From NCBI GenBank assembly GCA_913775525.1, contig CAJYLH010000040.1, forward strand, positions 1 through 64,000: 64,000 bases of DNA, in the 5' to 3' direction. This stretch comes from an uncultured Chryseobacterium sp. (GTDB taxonomy: Bacteria > Bacteroidota > Bacteroidia > Flavobacteriales > Weeksellaceae). Below the pieces are notes generated by a model, which was not told the origin of the DNA, did not search any database, and was given only the letters and a program-made list of their open reading frames with translations. The position numbers and the translations under genes are program-made. This document shows positions 49,597 through 59,587 of this stretch, piece after piece (the first letter of the stretch is position 1; each line of letters starts with the position of its first letter).

Positions 49597-49618
49597 AAGC
49601 CATTCTCACGAATGACTT
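49597..49618 (-). terminator. Terminator between the small exported protein and scoA
   Basis: Stem AAGCCATTC/GAATGACTT with one mismatch and a TCAC loop, followed on the minus strand by TTTTTTT. Confidence 0.7.
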
Positions 49619-49637
49619 AAGGTATGTCCAGCAAAAA

Positions 49638-50048
49638 TTACATCTGCTCATAAATGATTTTATTATCCTTTTTCAGTCTGTACCGGTCTTTTTTATACGC
49701 TTCCAGTACATAACTTCCGTTTTTCCAGATGGCTCCGTTAGCCTGCCTGGCCAGGACAATGCTGCCGGACTTTGCCGTAGGAAGGAAAATTTCAGCCTGT
49801 TTCATGTCTATGCTGAAAATAACGCCCGACATAAAGGCTGCACTTCCCGTAGGTTTCGCTTCTCTTAGCCGTATCTTTTGTTCAAACGGCCGTATGCACT
49901 TATGACTGACCTGCGAGTAGGTATAGCCTGCCGAAGCTTTACAGCCATGGGCATCCTTATCATTACCCACCTTGTCCAGTACGATCGTTTTCTGTCCGAA
50001 AGCCATGAAGCCCAATACCGTGGCTCCGAATACAATTGCCTTTTTCAT
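49638..50048 (-). CDS. Small exported protein with paired cysteines
   Basis: 136 residues with a signal peptide ending MAFGQ. A conserved-looking segment, KDAHGCKASAGYTYSQVSHKCIRPFE (about 32-57), has two Cys that could form a disulfide; I have seen similar segments in uncharacterised Bacteroidota exported proteins but cannot name a family. The remainder is beta-rich, ending DKKIIYEQM-like. Single-gene unit with its own terminator; function unknown. Confidence 0.68.
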   Translation of the reverse strand: MKKAIVFGATVLGFMAFGQKTIVLDKVGNDKDAHGCKASAGYTYSQVSHKCIRPFEQKIRLREAKPTGSAAFMSGVIFSIDMKQAEIFLPTAKSGSIVLARQANGAIWKNGSYVLEAYKKDRYRLKKDNKIIYEQM

Positions 50049-50123
50049 ATTTTGCTTTTAAAATTTGAACTGATCAAAAAATGAACCAAAAATATGGTAC
50101 GTACAGGTCAACATCCACAAAAA

Positions 50124-50144
50124 AGCCACCCGTAAAGGGTGGCT
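50124..50144 (-). terminator. Terminator at the end of the polysaccharide locus
   Basis: Perfect 8-bp stem AGCCACCC/GGGTGGCT with a five-base loop, then TTTTTTG on the minus strand. Confidence 0.85.
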
Positions 50145-50152
50145 GATGGAAT

Positions 50153-52480
50153 TTATTTGGTCCAGTTGATTTTTGAATGTTTCACCTCTTCGGAATTGGT
50201 TCCGATCATGATGTCGAATTCCCCCGGTTCCCAGTCGTACTTAAGGTCGCCGTTATAAAACTTCAGGTTTTCAGGCGTGATCTCGAATGTTACTTTTTTG
50301 GATTCTCCTTTTTTCAGCATGACTTTCTGGAAGCCTTTCAGCTCTTTTACCGGTCTGGTGATGCTTCCTACCATATCCCTGATGTACAGCTGCACCACTT
50401 CTGCTCCGTCATAGTTCCCGGAATTGGTAACGGTTACGGAAGCCTGGATGCTTTGGTTGCCTTTAGGGTTGGCATTGGAAACCGTAATGTCTGAATACTT
50501 GAATTTAGTATAGCTTAATCCATATCCGAACGGATACAGCGGCGTATTGCACTCATCCATATAATTGGAACGGAACCTCTGGTATTCGCATTTGTCAACC
50601 AGCTTCTGATCCAGCGGACGGCCGGTATTTTTAGCATTATAATAGATCGGAACCTGTCCAAGGCTTCTCGGGAAAGTCATCGGCAGTTTTCCGGATGGGT
50701 TTACTTTTCCGAAAAGCACATCCGCGATAGCGCTTCCTGCTTCAGAACCCGGGAACCAGGCATTCAGGATGGCATCCGGTGTATCTTTCACATTGGTTAA
50801 GGCTAAAGGACGACCTGTAAATAATACCATAGCGATCGGCTTTCCGGTCTTCTTAAGTTCGTTGAGCAGATCTACCTGAGACTGAGGGATGGTAATTTCT
50901 GTCCTGGAAGAAGATTCACCGCTCATTTCCGCAGATTCCCCGATGGCCAGTACAATGACATCAGCTTTATTGGCTATGTCTACCGCTTCTTTCAGCAATG
51001 CTTCTTTTGAACGGTTATCGCGGTCGGTCTTTTTACCGTGTGCTGCATAGATGTCCTCTAATTTAGCGTCGTAATCGATGTTGGCTCCTTTAGCGGAAAG
51101 GAATTTTACATCTTTCCCGTAGTTTGCCTGGAGGCCCTGCATCAGGTTAACGGAAATGGCGTGCTTTGTCGCTACGCTCCATGTTCCGGCCATGTTCATT
51201 GAATTATTGACCAACGGGCCGATAACAGCTACCGTTCCCGATTTTTTCAACGGCAGCACCTGGTTGTCGTTTTTCATCAGGACCATGGACTGTGCTGCTA
51301 CATTCCTTGCGATATTCCGGTTTTCCATGCTGTACACTTCTTTAGCTGCCAATTTTGCATCCCCGTGTTTGTATGGGTTATCGAATAAGCCTAAGTCATA
51401 TTTTGCTTCAAGGATCCTCCTGGCTGCCATATCAATTTCAGCCTGCGTTACTTTTCCTTCGGATAATGATTTTTTAAGCGTAGTTAAAAAACCTTCCCCT
51501 ACCATATCCATATCGATCCCGGCTTTCAGCGCCAGTGCAGACACCTGCTGAAGGTCTCCCATACCGTGGTCCACCATTTCGTTGATCCCGGTATAATCCG
51601 TTACCACAAAACCTTTGAATTTCCACTGGTTTCTTAATACTTCAGTCTGAAGCCATCTGTTTCCGGTTGCCGGAACGCCATCCACTTCATTGAAAGAAGC
51701 CATTACGGAAGCTACTCCAGCGTCTACCGCTGCTTTATAAGGTGGAAAATACTCATTGTACATTCTTACGTGGCTCATATCCACGGTATTGTAATCCCTT
51801 CCGGCTTCTCCTGCTCCGTATAAAGCAAAGTGCTTCACACAGGCCAGGATATTGGTTCCGTTCGCCAGGTCTTTCCCCTGGTATCCATAGACCATATTTT
51901 TGGCAATTTCACTTCCTAAGTACGGATCTTCACCGGAACCTTCGGAAACCCTTCCCCATCTCGGTTCACGGGAAATGTCCACCATCGGCGAGAACGTCCA
52001 GTTGATTCCATCTGCCGCAGCTTCTCTGGCTGCTACTCTGGCCGACTGCTGCACCAGGTTCATATCCCATGATGAGGCTAAACCTAAAGGAATCGGGAAT
52101 GTGGTTTCGTATCCGTGGATCACGTCCATACCGAAGATCAAAGGAATTTTCAGGCGGCTGTTTTCAACCGCAACTTTCTGCACGGCTTTGATCTTGTCCG
52201 CTCCTTTTATGTTGAATAAACCACCAACTAATCCCTGTTCCACTTTTTTACCTATGTCTGAGCTCTTCGCCAGTCCGGTGGTAAAATCGCCTGAACTCGG
52301 TAAGTTGAGCTGCCCGATTTTCTCGTCCAGCGTCATTTTGGCCAGAAGACTTTCAACAAAAGCTTTCTTTTTAGCCTGGTACTGAGCGGTCTGATAAGCC
52401 TGAACAGGCTTGGTTACCATTTCCTGTGCCGAAAATACAGGAGCAAGAGCCAAAGTGGCGATTACAATTAACTTTTTCAT
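50153..52480 (-). CDS. bglX: GH3 beta-glucosidase
   Basis: 775 residues with a signal peptide (cut near VFSAQ). The catalytic nucleophile Asp is in KGFVVTDYTGINEMVDHG (about 285-302). The N-terminal TIM barrel, the (alpha/beta)6 sandwich, and a C-terminal Fn3-like domain (LFPFGYGLSYTKFKYS onward) give the full BglX architecture. The enzyme removes beta-linked glucose from oligosaccharides, probably in the periplasm. It is the last gene of the SusC/SusD-containing locus, a natural partner for finishing oligosaccharides made by the GH144-type enzyme. Confidence 0.9.
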   Translation of the reverse strand: MKKLIVIATLALAPVFSAQEMVTKPVQAYQTAQYQAKKKAFVESLLAKMTLDEKIGQLNLPSSGDFTTGLAKSSDIGKKVEQGLVGGLFNIKGADKIKAVQKVAVENSRLKIPLIFGMDVIHGYETTFPIPLGLASSWDMNLVQQSARVAAREAAADGINWTFSPMVDISREPRWGRVSEGSGEDPYLGSEIAKNMVYGYQGKDLANGTNILACVKHFALYGAGEAGRDYNTVDMSHVRMYNEYFPPYKAAVDAGVASVMASFNEVDGVPATGNRWLQTEVLRNQWKFKGFVVTDYTGINEMVDHGMGDLQQVSALALKAGIDMDMVGEGFLTTLKKSLSEGKVTQAEIDMAARRILEAKYDLGLFDNPYKHGDAKLAAKEVYSMENRNIARNVAAQSMVLMKNDNQVLPLKKSGTVAVIGPLVNNSMNMAGTWSVATKHAISVNLMQGLQANYGKDVKFLSAKGANIDYDAKLEDIYAAHGKKTDRDNRSKEALLKEAVDIANKADVIVLAIGESAEMSGESSSRTEITIPQSQVDLLNELKKTGKPIAMVLFTGRPLALTNVKDTPDAILNAWFPGSEAGSAIADVLFGKVNPSGKLPMTFPRSLGQVPIYYNAKNTGRPLDQKLVDKCEYQRFRSNYMDECNTPLYPFGYGLSYTKFKYSDITVSNANPKGNQSIQASVTVTNSGNYDGAEVVQLYIRDMVGSITRPVKELKGFQKVMLKKGESKKVTFEITPENLKFYNGDLKYDWEPGEFDIMIGTNSEEVKHSKINWTK

Positions 52481-52706
52481 TACTTCTTCATTTTTTGATA
52501 TTCATGAATGATTGACTGATGATCAATATTCTTAAATTATAGTTTCTTTTGGTTTGATTCTGACTGGTAAACGCATCTGCACCCTGCTTTATTTTCTACA
52601 GATGGTGTGCTGAACTGTATTTACCTTCAGGAATTTAAAGCTTTAAAGCAGTTCTGATCCGCTAAGATCGTGAAGATTCCCTGAATTATGATGAATTTCA
52701 GATGAA

Positions 52707-53414
52707 TTATCGTTCTTTTTTCTTGGACAGCATCCAGCGGTATAGCTCCGGATTGGAGTAGGTTGAGTCCCATGAATTATGGTTATCATTCGGGAAAATG
52801 GTAAGCTCTGCGGAAGGATTGACCGGATGGAGCTTCTGGTAAAAATTAAAGGCATTCTCCGGAAGTACCACATCATCCATCCCGCCATGGAAAATTTTCA
52901 TGTTGAGGTCCTTATACTGCTGGATGTTAGCGTACATCACCCGGTCTGTAGGAGCACACACCGAAACTACCGCAGCGAACATCTCTGGGTGTTCCATAGC
53001 CAGCTTCAGGGTTCCCCAGCCTCCCATGGAAAGACCGGTAAGGTAAATCCTGGAAGCATCCACTTTGTATTTGGACTGTATTTCCTTAATCAGATTGTAT
53101 ACCGTTACGGTATCCCACCAGGTATTTTCCGGACACTGCGGTGCCAGGATGGCTACCGGTTCCTTGATAAGGTTTTTATAAGTAAAAGGACTGTGCGCTT
53201 TTACCATTTCCAGGTTATTCCCTCTTTCTCCTGAACCGTGAAGGAAAACGATCAGCGGGACATTGCCTTTTGCGTTCTGCGGATAATCCAGGATGTAAGA
53301 GATTTTCTCCTGTCTTTTTACTTCTTTATTTAATTCCGATTTGATTTCCTGAGCGTGTAAGCTTAAAGAGAACGGAAGAAAAATAAGGGATAAATGCTTT
53401 ATTTTCAGTTTCAT
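52707..53414 (-). CDS. Exported alpha/beta-hydrolase (esterase/PHB-depolymerase-like)
   Basis: 235 residues with a signal peptide ending LHAQ. The oxyanion segment is FLHGSGERGNN (about 55-65), the nucleophile elbow is GLSMGGWG (about 123-130), Asp is in the HGGMDDVV region and His in NDNHNSWDSTYS. The short size and motifs resemble prolyl-oligopeptidase-like or carbohydrate-esterase hydrolases found in PULs. Location in this locus suggests removal of acyl groups or other decorations, but the substrate is unknown. Confidence 0.82.
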   Translation of the reverse strand: MKLKIKHLSLIFLPFSLSLHAQEIKSELNKEVKRQEKISYILDYPQNAKGNVPLIVFLHGSGERGNNLEMVKAHSPFTYKNLIKEPVAILAPQCPENTWWDTVTVYNLIKEIQSKYKVDASRIYLTGLSMGGWGTLKLAMEHPEMFAAVVSVCAPTDRVMYANIQQYKDLNMKIFHGGMDDVVLPENAFNFYQKLHPVNPSAELTIFPNDNHNSWDSTYSNPELYRWMLSKKKER

Positions 53415-53498
53415 CTTTACTTTTAAGTTTGGGTTAAAGCCTGTTTGAATTTCATTTAATAAACGGACTAAAGTCCGTTCCTATTGATTAACGAAGTT

Positions 53499-54890
53499 TT
53501 ATTTTATTCCGTATTTTGGGGATTTAAAACTGAGTTTCTCTAATCCCTGCTGAATTTCAGGAGCATTCATAAAAAGTTTCCACAAAAATCCCGTCCTGTA
53601 GTTTTCAATCATCGGGGCAATGGTTCCCTGATCAATGGCGAGGTACCTCGGCGTTGTCCAGTTGTCATAGTGGATGGAATTGGCATCGTAAGGACCTGCA
53701 GAACCAATGAATTCAGGTTTCTGAGTATATATAAACCTCAGGAAATCCATGGATTCCTTAGGTGTATACGGGAAGCTGCTGAGTGCTGCCGTTGGTGTGA
53801 TCACCCCGCGGTCATTCTGCGGGAAATGGGCATCATATCCTACGCTTCCGTCTTCATTCCTGGAGTAGCTTGCAGTCAGTCCCCAATAATCAGGTCCGTA
53901 TCCTTTCCAGTGTTTCGGGTTTTCAACGCAGTATTTATAATCGATCAGCACCTGGTTTTTGTTCAGATCGAAATAGTTTTTGATCAGCTTATCGGATAAA
54001 TGGGTCGGATCAAGCCCGATATAAGAATAATGCGCCCAGAACAAAGGTCCTCCGTATTCCTGTGCCCCGTTATGCTTGACATACATCGGAAGGCCGTATT
54101 GTTTTTTATCTGAAAGGTAAGTCCCGTTTCTTGTCCAGCCTTTGTAATAAGTTTCAGCGTCAATAGGATACGTAGGTGACGAAGCAGCCAGAATATAGGT
54201 GATCAGGCATTCATTGTAGCCTTCCAGAGGAAAATTCATTTCCCATTGGTAGTCCGGCGACCAGTGCCAGTACAGGACTTTCTCCCCTCCTTTGGTATAC
54301 CAATTCCACTGAATCCCTTTCCAGAGATCATCACACTTTTTAGCCAGGGCCTTTTCTTCTGCATTCCCGTTTTTAAAGTATTCCCGCACCATCAGGATCC
54401 CTGAGGTGAGGAATGCGGTTTCCACAAGATCGCCGCCGTTGTCCTTTTTCCCGAACGGAACGGTTTTTCCGGTTTCCCCGTTGATCCAGTGAGACCATGC
54501 TCCTTTATGGCGGTCTGCTTTTGCCAGGAAATCCATCATCGTATTCAGCCTTTTTACCGCTTCCTGCCTTGGCACAAATCCTCTCTCAATCCCAACCAAA
54601 ACCGTAGCCAACCCGAATCCTGACCCACCTGTAGTGACTACATGTTTATCGTTATCCGGATAAATATTATCTTCATGGTAGCGTTCCCTTCCCAGCTTTG
54701 AGTTGGGTTCTGCATAATCCCAGAAATATTTCAGGGCCTGTTTCTGGACGTTGTCCATAAGCTGGTCATCTGTAACATTCTTTACCGTCTTGTTATTCTG
54801 AATATTTTCTTTCTGGTGAACCGCTGAATTCCCGCACGATGTTGCACAGAATACAGAGGCTACAGCGAGCGACATGACAATCCTTTTCAT
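53499..54890 (-). CDS. GH144-type (glucoamylase-like) endo-beta-1,2-glucanase candidate
   Basis: 463 residues with a lipoprotein signal peptide (VASVFCATSC). The (alpha/alpha)6 fold of the PF10091 'glycoamylase' group is indicated by ALKYFWDYAEPNSKLGRER (about 52-70), VVTTGGSGFGLATVLVGIERGF (about 84-105), MVREYFK, YWHWSPDYQWEMNFPLEGYNECLITYILAASSP and PYDANSIHYDNWTTPRYLAIDQGTIAPMIENYRTG. Proteins with this profile include the GH144 endo-beta-1,2-glucanases. It lies downstream of susC/susD and upstream of a GH3 enzyme, matching the layout of beta-1,2-glucan loci. Specificity is inference. Confidence 0.82.
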   Translation of the reverse strand: MKRIVMSLAVASVFCATSCGNSAVHQKENIQNNKTVKNVTDDQLMDNVQKQALKYFWDYAEPNSKLGRERYHEDNIYPDNDKHVVTTGGSGFGLATVLVGIERGFVPRQEAVKRLNTMMDFLAKADRHKGAWSHWINGETGKTVPFGKKDNGGDLVETAFLTSGILMVREYFKNGNAEEKALAKKCDDLWKGIQWNWYTKGGEKVLYWHWSPDYQWEMNFPLEGYNECLITYILAASSPTYPIDAETYYKGWTRNGTYLSDKKQYGLPMYVKHNGAQEYGGPLFWAHYSYIGLDPTHLSDKLIKNYFDLNKNQVLIDYKYCVENPKHWKGYGPDYWGLTASYSRNEDGSVGYDAHFPQNDRGVITPTAALSSFPYTPKESMDFLRFIYTQKPEFIGSAGPYDANSIHYDNWTTPRYLAIDQGTIAPMIENYRTGFLWKLFMNAPEIQQGLEKLSFKSPKYGIK

Positions 54891-54923
54891 AATTTTGAGA
54901 TATTAGAATTAAATGCTAAAAGA

Positions 54924-54947
54924 AGAGGAGAACTTTCATTCTCCTCT
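54924..54947 (-). terminator. Terminator-like hairpin between susD and the glucanase gene
   Basis: Perfect 9-bp stem AGAGGAGAA/TTCTCCTCT with a six-base loop and TCTTTTAG afterwards on the minus strand. Its place inside the operon suggests partial termination that lowers enzyme expression relative to SusC/D. Confidence 0.7.
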
Positions 54948-54968
54948 AAAGTTGGTATCTGTTGATTT

Positions 54969-56387
54969 TTAGTAGCCAGGGTTCTGTGTAAACAGCCCGT
55001 TACTCTGATTAATCGCATCCAAAGGGATAGGGAACAATTCATTTTTCCCGGCTTTGAATCCATAAGAAGCCAGAACGGTTGCCGCCTGACCTGTTCTCAC
55101 AAGATCTACAAAACGGTCGCCTTCCATAGCAAGCTCTACCCTTCTTTCACGCCAGATTGCCGTACGTAAAGCTGCCTGATTGGTTGCTGTAGTAGCTGCC
55201 AATTGAGCTCTCGTTCTTACTTTATTAAGATTAAGGGTTGCCGTTGCAATATTCCCCATTTCGTTGGCTGCTTCTGCATTGATCAAAAGAATTTCTGCAA
55301 ATCTTAAAATCCTGATGTTTTGTCTTGAACCATATCCGCAGGCGTTATTGTTCTGAGAAGTCGGAACATATACTTTCTGGTTGTACGTTGTTACAGAGTT
55401 AGGATCTCCCATAGCGATAAGATCACCTTCAGGTGTTGTTTCACCATTTCTCAGGATGGTTAATTCTTTACGGATATCTCCCGGCTCAAATGCATTTTCC
55501 AGAGCCTGCGAAGGCGTAAAGAAGCCCCATCCAAACTGGTTTCTTACCCCCTGAACTTCTGCGTACTGGCTGCCTCCGAACTGAGGAGAACACTCGCAGT
55601 TAACTTCAAATACGGATTCTGAACCGAATTCTCCGGCAATTCTGAATAAATGGTTGAAATCAGGATCCAGAGAATATCCCATGGCAATAACCTGATTGGA
55701 TGTATCATAAGCTTTCTGCCAGTCTTTTTTATACAGATATACTTTTGACAGTAAACCTAAAGCAGCTCCTTTAGTTACCCTTCCCTGATCTCCTGCTCCA
55801 TAAGACTGTGGAAGGTCTGCAGCTGCACTGGTAAGATCTGAGATGATAAAGTTGTATACTTCATCCACAGAGCTTCTAGGGATATTATTGTATGATTCTT
55901 TCAAGGAATCCAGGATTGGAACTCCTCCATAAATCCTTACCAGGTTAAAATAGAAATATGCTCTCAGCATTCTGGCTTCCGCAAGAAGCCTTGTTTTAAG
56001 GGCAGCATTCATTTCTATGGCAGGAACCTTGGTTAAAACCTGGTTACATCTGTTCACTGCCTGCCACTGGCCGATCCAATATCCTCTGATCCCTTCATCA
56101 CTGGTAGTATACGTGAACTGGTCATAGGCATTGATAAAAGAAGCATCTCCTGGGTTAGATCCTTTCACCACATCATCTGCAGGCACACCAAATACAAACT
56201 GATATGGAAATGCAGAATTTTCCCAGCTTCTGAGGAAACTGTAAATTGCATTCGTACCTAGCATGGCATCGTTTTCAGTTTTGAAAAAATTTGAGGCATC
56301 CGTTGCCCCCTCTACAGGTATATCTAAGTAATCATTGCAGCTTGACATCATCGTCAATACGGCAATTGATAAAAATATCTTTTTCAT
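54969..56387 (-). CDS. susD: SusD/RagB-family glycan-binding lipoprotein
   Basis: 472 residues with a lipoprotein signal (LTMMSSC, Cys16). SusD features: EGATDASNFFKTENDAMLGTNAIYSFLR (about 28-55), LLAEARMLRAYFYFNLVRIYGGVPIL (about 130-155), and the C-terminal RILRFAEILLINAEAANEM and WRERRVELAMEGDRFVDLVRTG. It binds the target glycan at the surface and caps the SusC channel. It starts about 10 bases after susC. Confidence 0.93.
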   Translation of the reverse strand: MKKIFLSIAVLTMMSSCNDYLDIPVEGATDASNFFKTENDAMLGTNAIYSFLRSWENSAFPYQFVFGVPADDVVKGSNPGDASFINAYDQFTYTTSDEGIRGYWIGQWQAVNRCNQVLTKVPAIEMNAALKTRLLAEARMLRAYFYFNLVRIYGGVPILDSLKESYNNIPRSSVDEVYNFIISDLTSAAADLPQSYGAGDQGRVTKGAALGLLSKVYLYKKDWQKAYDTSNQVIAMGYSLDPDFNHLFRIAGEFGSESVFEVNCECSPQFGGSQYAEVQGVRNQFGWGFFTPSQALENAFEPGDIRKELTILRNGETTPEGDLIAMGDPNSVTTYNQKVYVPTSQNNNACGYGSRQNIRILRFAEILLINAEAANEMGNIATATLNLNKVRTRAQLAATTATNQAALRTAIWRERRVELAMEGDRFVDLVRTGQAATVLASYGFKAGKNELFPIPLDAINQSNGLFTQNPGY

Positions 56388-56397
56388 GTTCTCTTAA

Positions 56398-59217
56398 TTA
56401 AAATGTTAAATTCATACCAAAGGTATAGATGGCAGAGATAGGGGCAATGTTCTGGTCAATTCCCATTTGTACTCTGTCTGTATTCAGGATCTCAGGTGAA
56501 AAACCATTGTACTTAAAGCTAGTCCAAGGGTTCTGTGCACTAACGTATAGTCTTAACCTTGTTAAGGCCATTGATCTTGCAAAATCCTTAGGTAGGTTAT
56601 ACCCTATGGTAACGTTTCTTAATCTGATATAACTTCCATCCTCAACAAAGAAGCTGTTCGGCTTGATAATGTCCTGGTTGTTGGTTGTCATAGGATACGT
56701 ATTGGAAGTTCCCTGACCTCTCCATCTGTTGTTGTAGAAATCAAGATCCCAGTTTTCGTTACCATAACGCTGTTCACGGTTGTAGTTATAGATCTTATTG
56801 CCATATACTCCCTGGAAGTCTACCGCGATATCGAAATCATATACGTTTAAATTGATACCGAAACCATACGTTCCTTTTGGAATCGGGCTTCCTAAGAATG
56901 TTTTATCTCTGGAATCGATTACGCCGTTACCGTCGATATCTGCAAATTTAAATCCTCCAACAGTAGCATTGGTCTGTTGTGCCCATGCGTTTACATCAGC
57001 CTGATTTTGGAATACTCCTGATACCTGATAACCATAATAAGAACCTACAGCCTGTCCTTCCTGTAATCTGATGATAGGATTTCCAAATAAGCTTGCTCCT
57101 GTTTCTAGATAAGAACCTCCGAATACGGATGTGATCTTATTTTTAAGGGTTGTTAAGTTTCCGTAAACCCCTAATCTTACTTTGTCCGTAATTTTAGTAT
57201 CGTAATTAACATTTACTTCGAAACCTCTGTTGTTGAATGAATAGGCATTGGTGATATAATTATTCCAGTTTCCGGCACCGGATACAGTTCCTTGAACAAC
57301 TCCGTAAACTACATCCTTGGAATCTTTATCGTAATATGTTCCTTCAATTTTAAGTTTATTATTAAAAAGGGCCATTTCCACACCTACATCTCTACCCGTT
57401 GTTGTTTCCCATCCGATATTCGGGTCAATAAACTGGTCTATGGTTGCTGCAGGATATCCCGTGTTTCCATAATACGCTCCTGAATTAATAAAGGTGACCA
57501 ATTGTGTGTAAGCACGAGGCACATTAGGATTACCTAGTTTACCCCAGCTGGCCCTTAGTTTCAATAGATTGAAAACATTCTGACCGCTCATGAAGTTTTC
57601 TTTTGAAATTACCCAGCCTGCACTCACCGCAGGGAATGTCCTGAAACGGTCGCCTGAAGAATACTTGGATGTACCGTCTCTACGAACGGATCCGTTCAAA
57701 AGATATTTTCCTTTATAATCATAGTTAACCCTCGCAAATAAGGATTCAATCCTGTCCTGATAAGGAACTACCCCTCTGCCTTCATCATAAGTTGTTCCTG
57801 TGATGCCTGTTCCGTCAAAGATATTCAATGATTCATTGGTACCGTTATAATTTACATCCAAAGCCTCAAGGTAGCTCTGCTGATAGGAATTCCTGACTCT
57901 GGAGAAACCTGCCAGTACTTCAAGATTATGATCGCCCAACTGTTTCTTCCATCCTAAAGTATTATCCCACACATAGTTCCTTGTTCTGGAATCCCTTGTA
58001 AGAAGCTTAGTCGGCTTTTGCTGATCTTTAGGAAGATAGGTAAGTACAGGTGTATATTCATACTGATTTGTATTGTAATTATCAGTAGTATAGCTTACCC
58101 TTAATGTCAAATCCTTCAGGAATTTATATTCTGCCCAGACATTATTAAGCAATCTTTCTTCCCTTGTTTGTCCTCTGAATAAATCCAGTACAGCTCTAGG
58201 GTTGGCAATAGAATATCCGTTAAAAAACTGATAATCTCCGGTGGCTGCATTCATAGGACTGAATATCGGTGGCGCGTTATATGCATTTAATAGTGGATTA
58301 TTGATTGCATCTGTCCTCGTCTTGGAAAAAGTGAAATTATCTCCAATGGTTAGATTATCTGTAATCTTATAACTAAGATTTAACTTTGAACTGAATCTGT
58401 TAAACCCGTTTCCTGAATTGATGTTATTACCGGCATTAAAATTACCTTCATCCTGCAGAAGTCCTAAACTCGCATAATAATTCAGTTTACCCAGGCTTCC
58501 TGAAGCTGAAAAATCGTTGGCATTAATAATGCTTGTTTTTCTGAAAATTTCATTGAACCAATTGGTATCTGCCGGGAAATTAGCTCTTGAAAGAGAACCG
58601 TTGCTGGATCCTGTATCATTGATGAGCTTTTCATTGTACAACTCAATATACTGGTCAGAATTAGCCATTTTTGGTATATTGGTAATCTTCTTGAAACCCA
58701 GATAAGAATTGAAATTGTAAACAGGTTTTCCTTTTCCTGTTTTTGTTTTGATAATTACCGCACCGTTTGCAGCCTGGGCACCAAAGATCGCCAAACTGGA
58801 CGGATCTTTAAGGACGCTCATGGATTCTATATCCTGCGGATTTAAAAATGAAATATCGTTTGTGATAGTCCCGTCAACGATGAAAACGGTATATCCGCTT
58901 AATGAACCTACTCCTCTGATATCAACCCTCGGAGAACTTCCTGGCGATCCGGAATTAACAATGTTCACACCGGCAAGTTTTCCCTGCACAGAACTCATTG
59001 GGTTGGCATTCGGCTTATCTGCAAGATCTTTGGCAGACACTACACCGATACTCCCCGTCACATTTTCTTTTTTCTGCGTACCATATCCCACAAGCACTAC
59101 CTCCTCGATCTTCTGCTCCTTGGCAGTCGTATCTCTTGGGGTGGTCTGTGCATTGACATTCATACCGAAGTAGAGAACAGCAATGAGACATGAATACTTT
59201 AAATCACGTTGTTTCAT
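56398..59217 (-). CDS. susC: SusC/RagA-family TonB-dependent glycan transporter
   Basis: 939 residues from MKQRDLKYSCLIAVLYF; the longer start at 59244 is not needed. The signal peptide ends NVNAQ. A TonB-box-like KIEEVVLVGYGTQKKENVTG begins near residue 34, with plug motifs DLADKPNANPMSSVQGKLAGVNIV and DIRGVGSLSG. The barrel ends in FGMNLTF. Unusually for SusC it lacks the N-terminal CarboxypepD_reg domain, so signalling through that domain is unlikely. It imports oligosaccharides across the outer membrane together with SusD. Confidence 0.92.
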   Translation of the reverse strand: MKQRDLKYSCLIAVLYFGMNVNAQTTPRDTTAKEQKIEEVVLVGYGTQKKENVTGSIGVVSAKDLADKPNANPMSSVQGKLAGVNIVNSGSPGSSPRVDIRGVGSLSGYTVFIVDGTITNDISFLNPQDIESMSVLKDPSSLAIFGAQAANGAVIIKTKTGKGKPVYNFNSYLGFKKITNIPKMANSDQYIELYNEKLINDTGSSNGSLSRANFPADTNWFNEIFRKTSIINANDFSASGSLGKLNYYASLGLLQDEGNFNAGNNINSGNGFNRFSSKLNLSYKITDNLTIGDNFTFSKTRTDAINNPLLNAYNAPPIFSPMNAATGDYQFFNGYSIANPRAVLDLFRGQTREERLLNNVWAEYKFLKDLTLRVSYTTDNYNTNQYEYTPVLTYLPKDQQKPTKLLTRDSRTRNYVWDNTLGWKKQLGDHNLEVLAGFSRVRNSYQQSYLEALDVNYNGTNESLNIFDGTGITGTTYDEGRGVVPYQDRIESLFARVNYDYKGKYLLNGSVRRDGTSKYSSGDRFRTFPAVSAGWVISKENFMSGQNVFNLLKLRASWGKLGNPNVPRAYTQLVTFINSGAYYGNTGYPAATIDQFIDPNIGWETTTGRDVGVEMALFNNKLKIEGTYYDKDSKDVVYGVVQGTVSGAGNWNNYITNAYSFNNRGFEVNVNYDTKITDKVRLGVYGNLTTLKNKITSVFGGSYLETGASLFGNPIIRLQEGQAVGSYYGYQVSGVFQNQADVNAWAQQTNATVGGFKFADIDGNGVIDSRDKTFLGSPIPKGTYGFGINLNVYDFDIAVDFQGVYGNKIYNYNREQRYGNENWDLDFYNNRWRGQGTSNTYPMTTNNQDIIKPNSFFVEDGSYIRLRNVTIGYNLPKDFARSMALTRLRLYVSAQNPWTSFKYNGFSPEILNTDRVQMGIDQNIAPISAIYTFGMNLTF

Positions 59218-59587
59218 ATAGTTTAATTTTATTCGTACAATCACACTCTAAAGCAGTCTTCCTAAATAAGAGCCTTAAAAAAAGCCGTTTATTTTTTCAA
59301 AAAAAGACATTAGACCCAAAATTATAAAAATATCTGAAACAACGTTAAAATCTCTTAAAAATTTTAAAATTCATCGTTAAAATTAAAAATATGATACAAA
59401 CACACTGCTTAGTGTAAATTTATATTAAAATTACTGTTAATTAATTGTAAATTATTCAACATGTTTTATCGCTTCATATCATAAAATCATCCCCGATATC
59501 CTGACCTGTAAGAAGATTTTGATAAATGTAAAGGTCTGTTTAAATTTGGTCGGATATTTGAATAACCCATAAAATGAATCTAACAAG
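59218..59587. other. AT-rich divergent intergenic region between susC and DUF4197
   Basis: No gene seen. Only one promoter is clear, TTTG at 59518 with TAAATTTG at 59541, serving the rightward gene. No confident promoter for susC was found; an activator-dependent promoter is likely. No hybrid two-component or sigma/anti-sigma regulator of the locus lies in this window. Confidence 0.6.
59518..59548 (+). promoter_or_regulatory. Consensus promoter of the DUF4197 gene
   Basis: TTTG (59518-59521), exactly 19 bases, TAAATTTG (59541-59548): a full Bacteroidota -33/-7 match. Confidence 0.75.
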
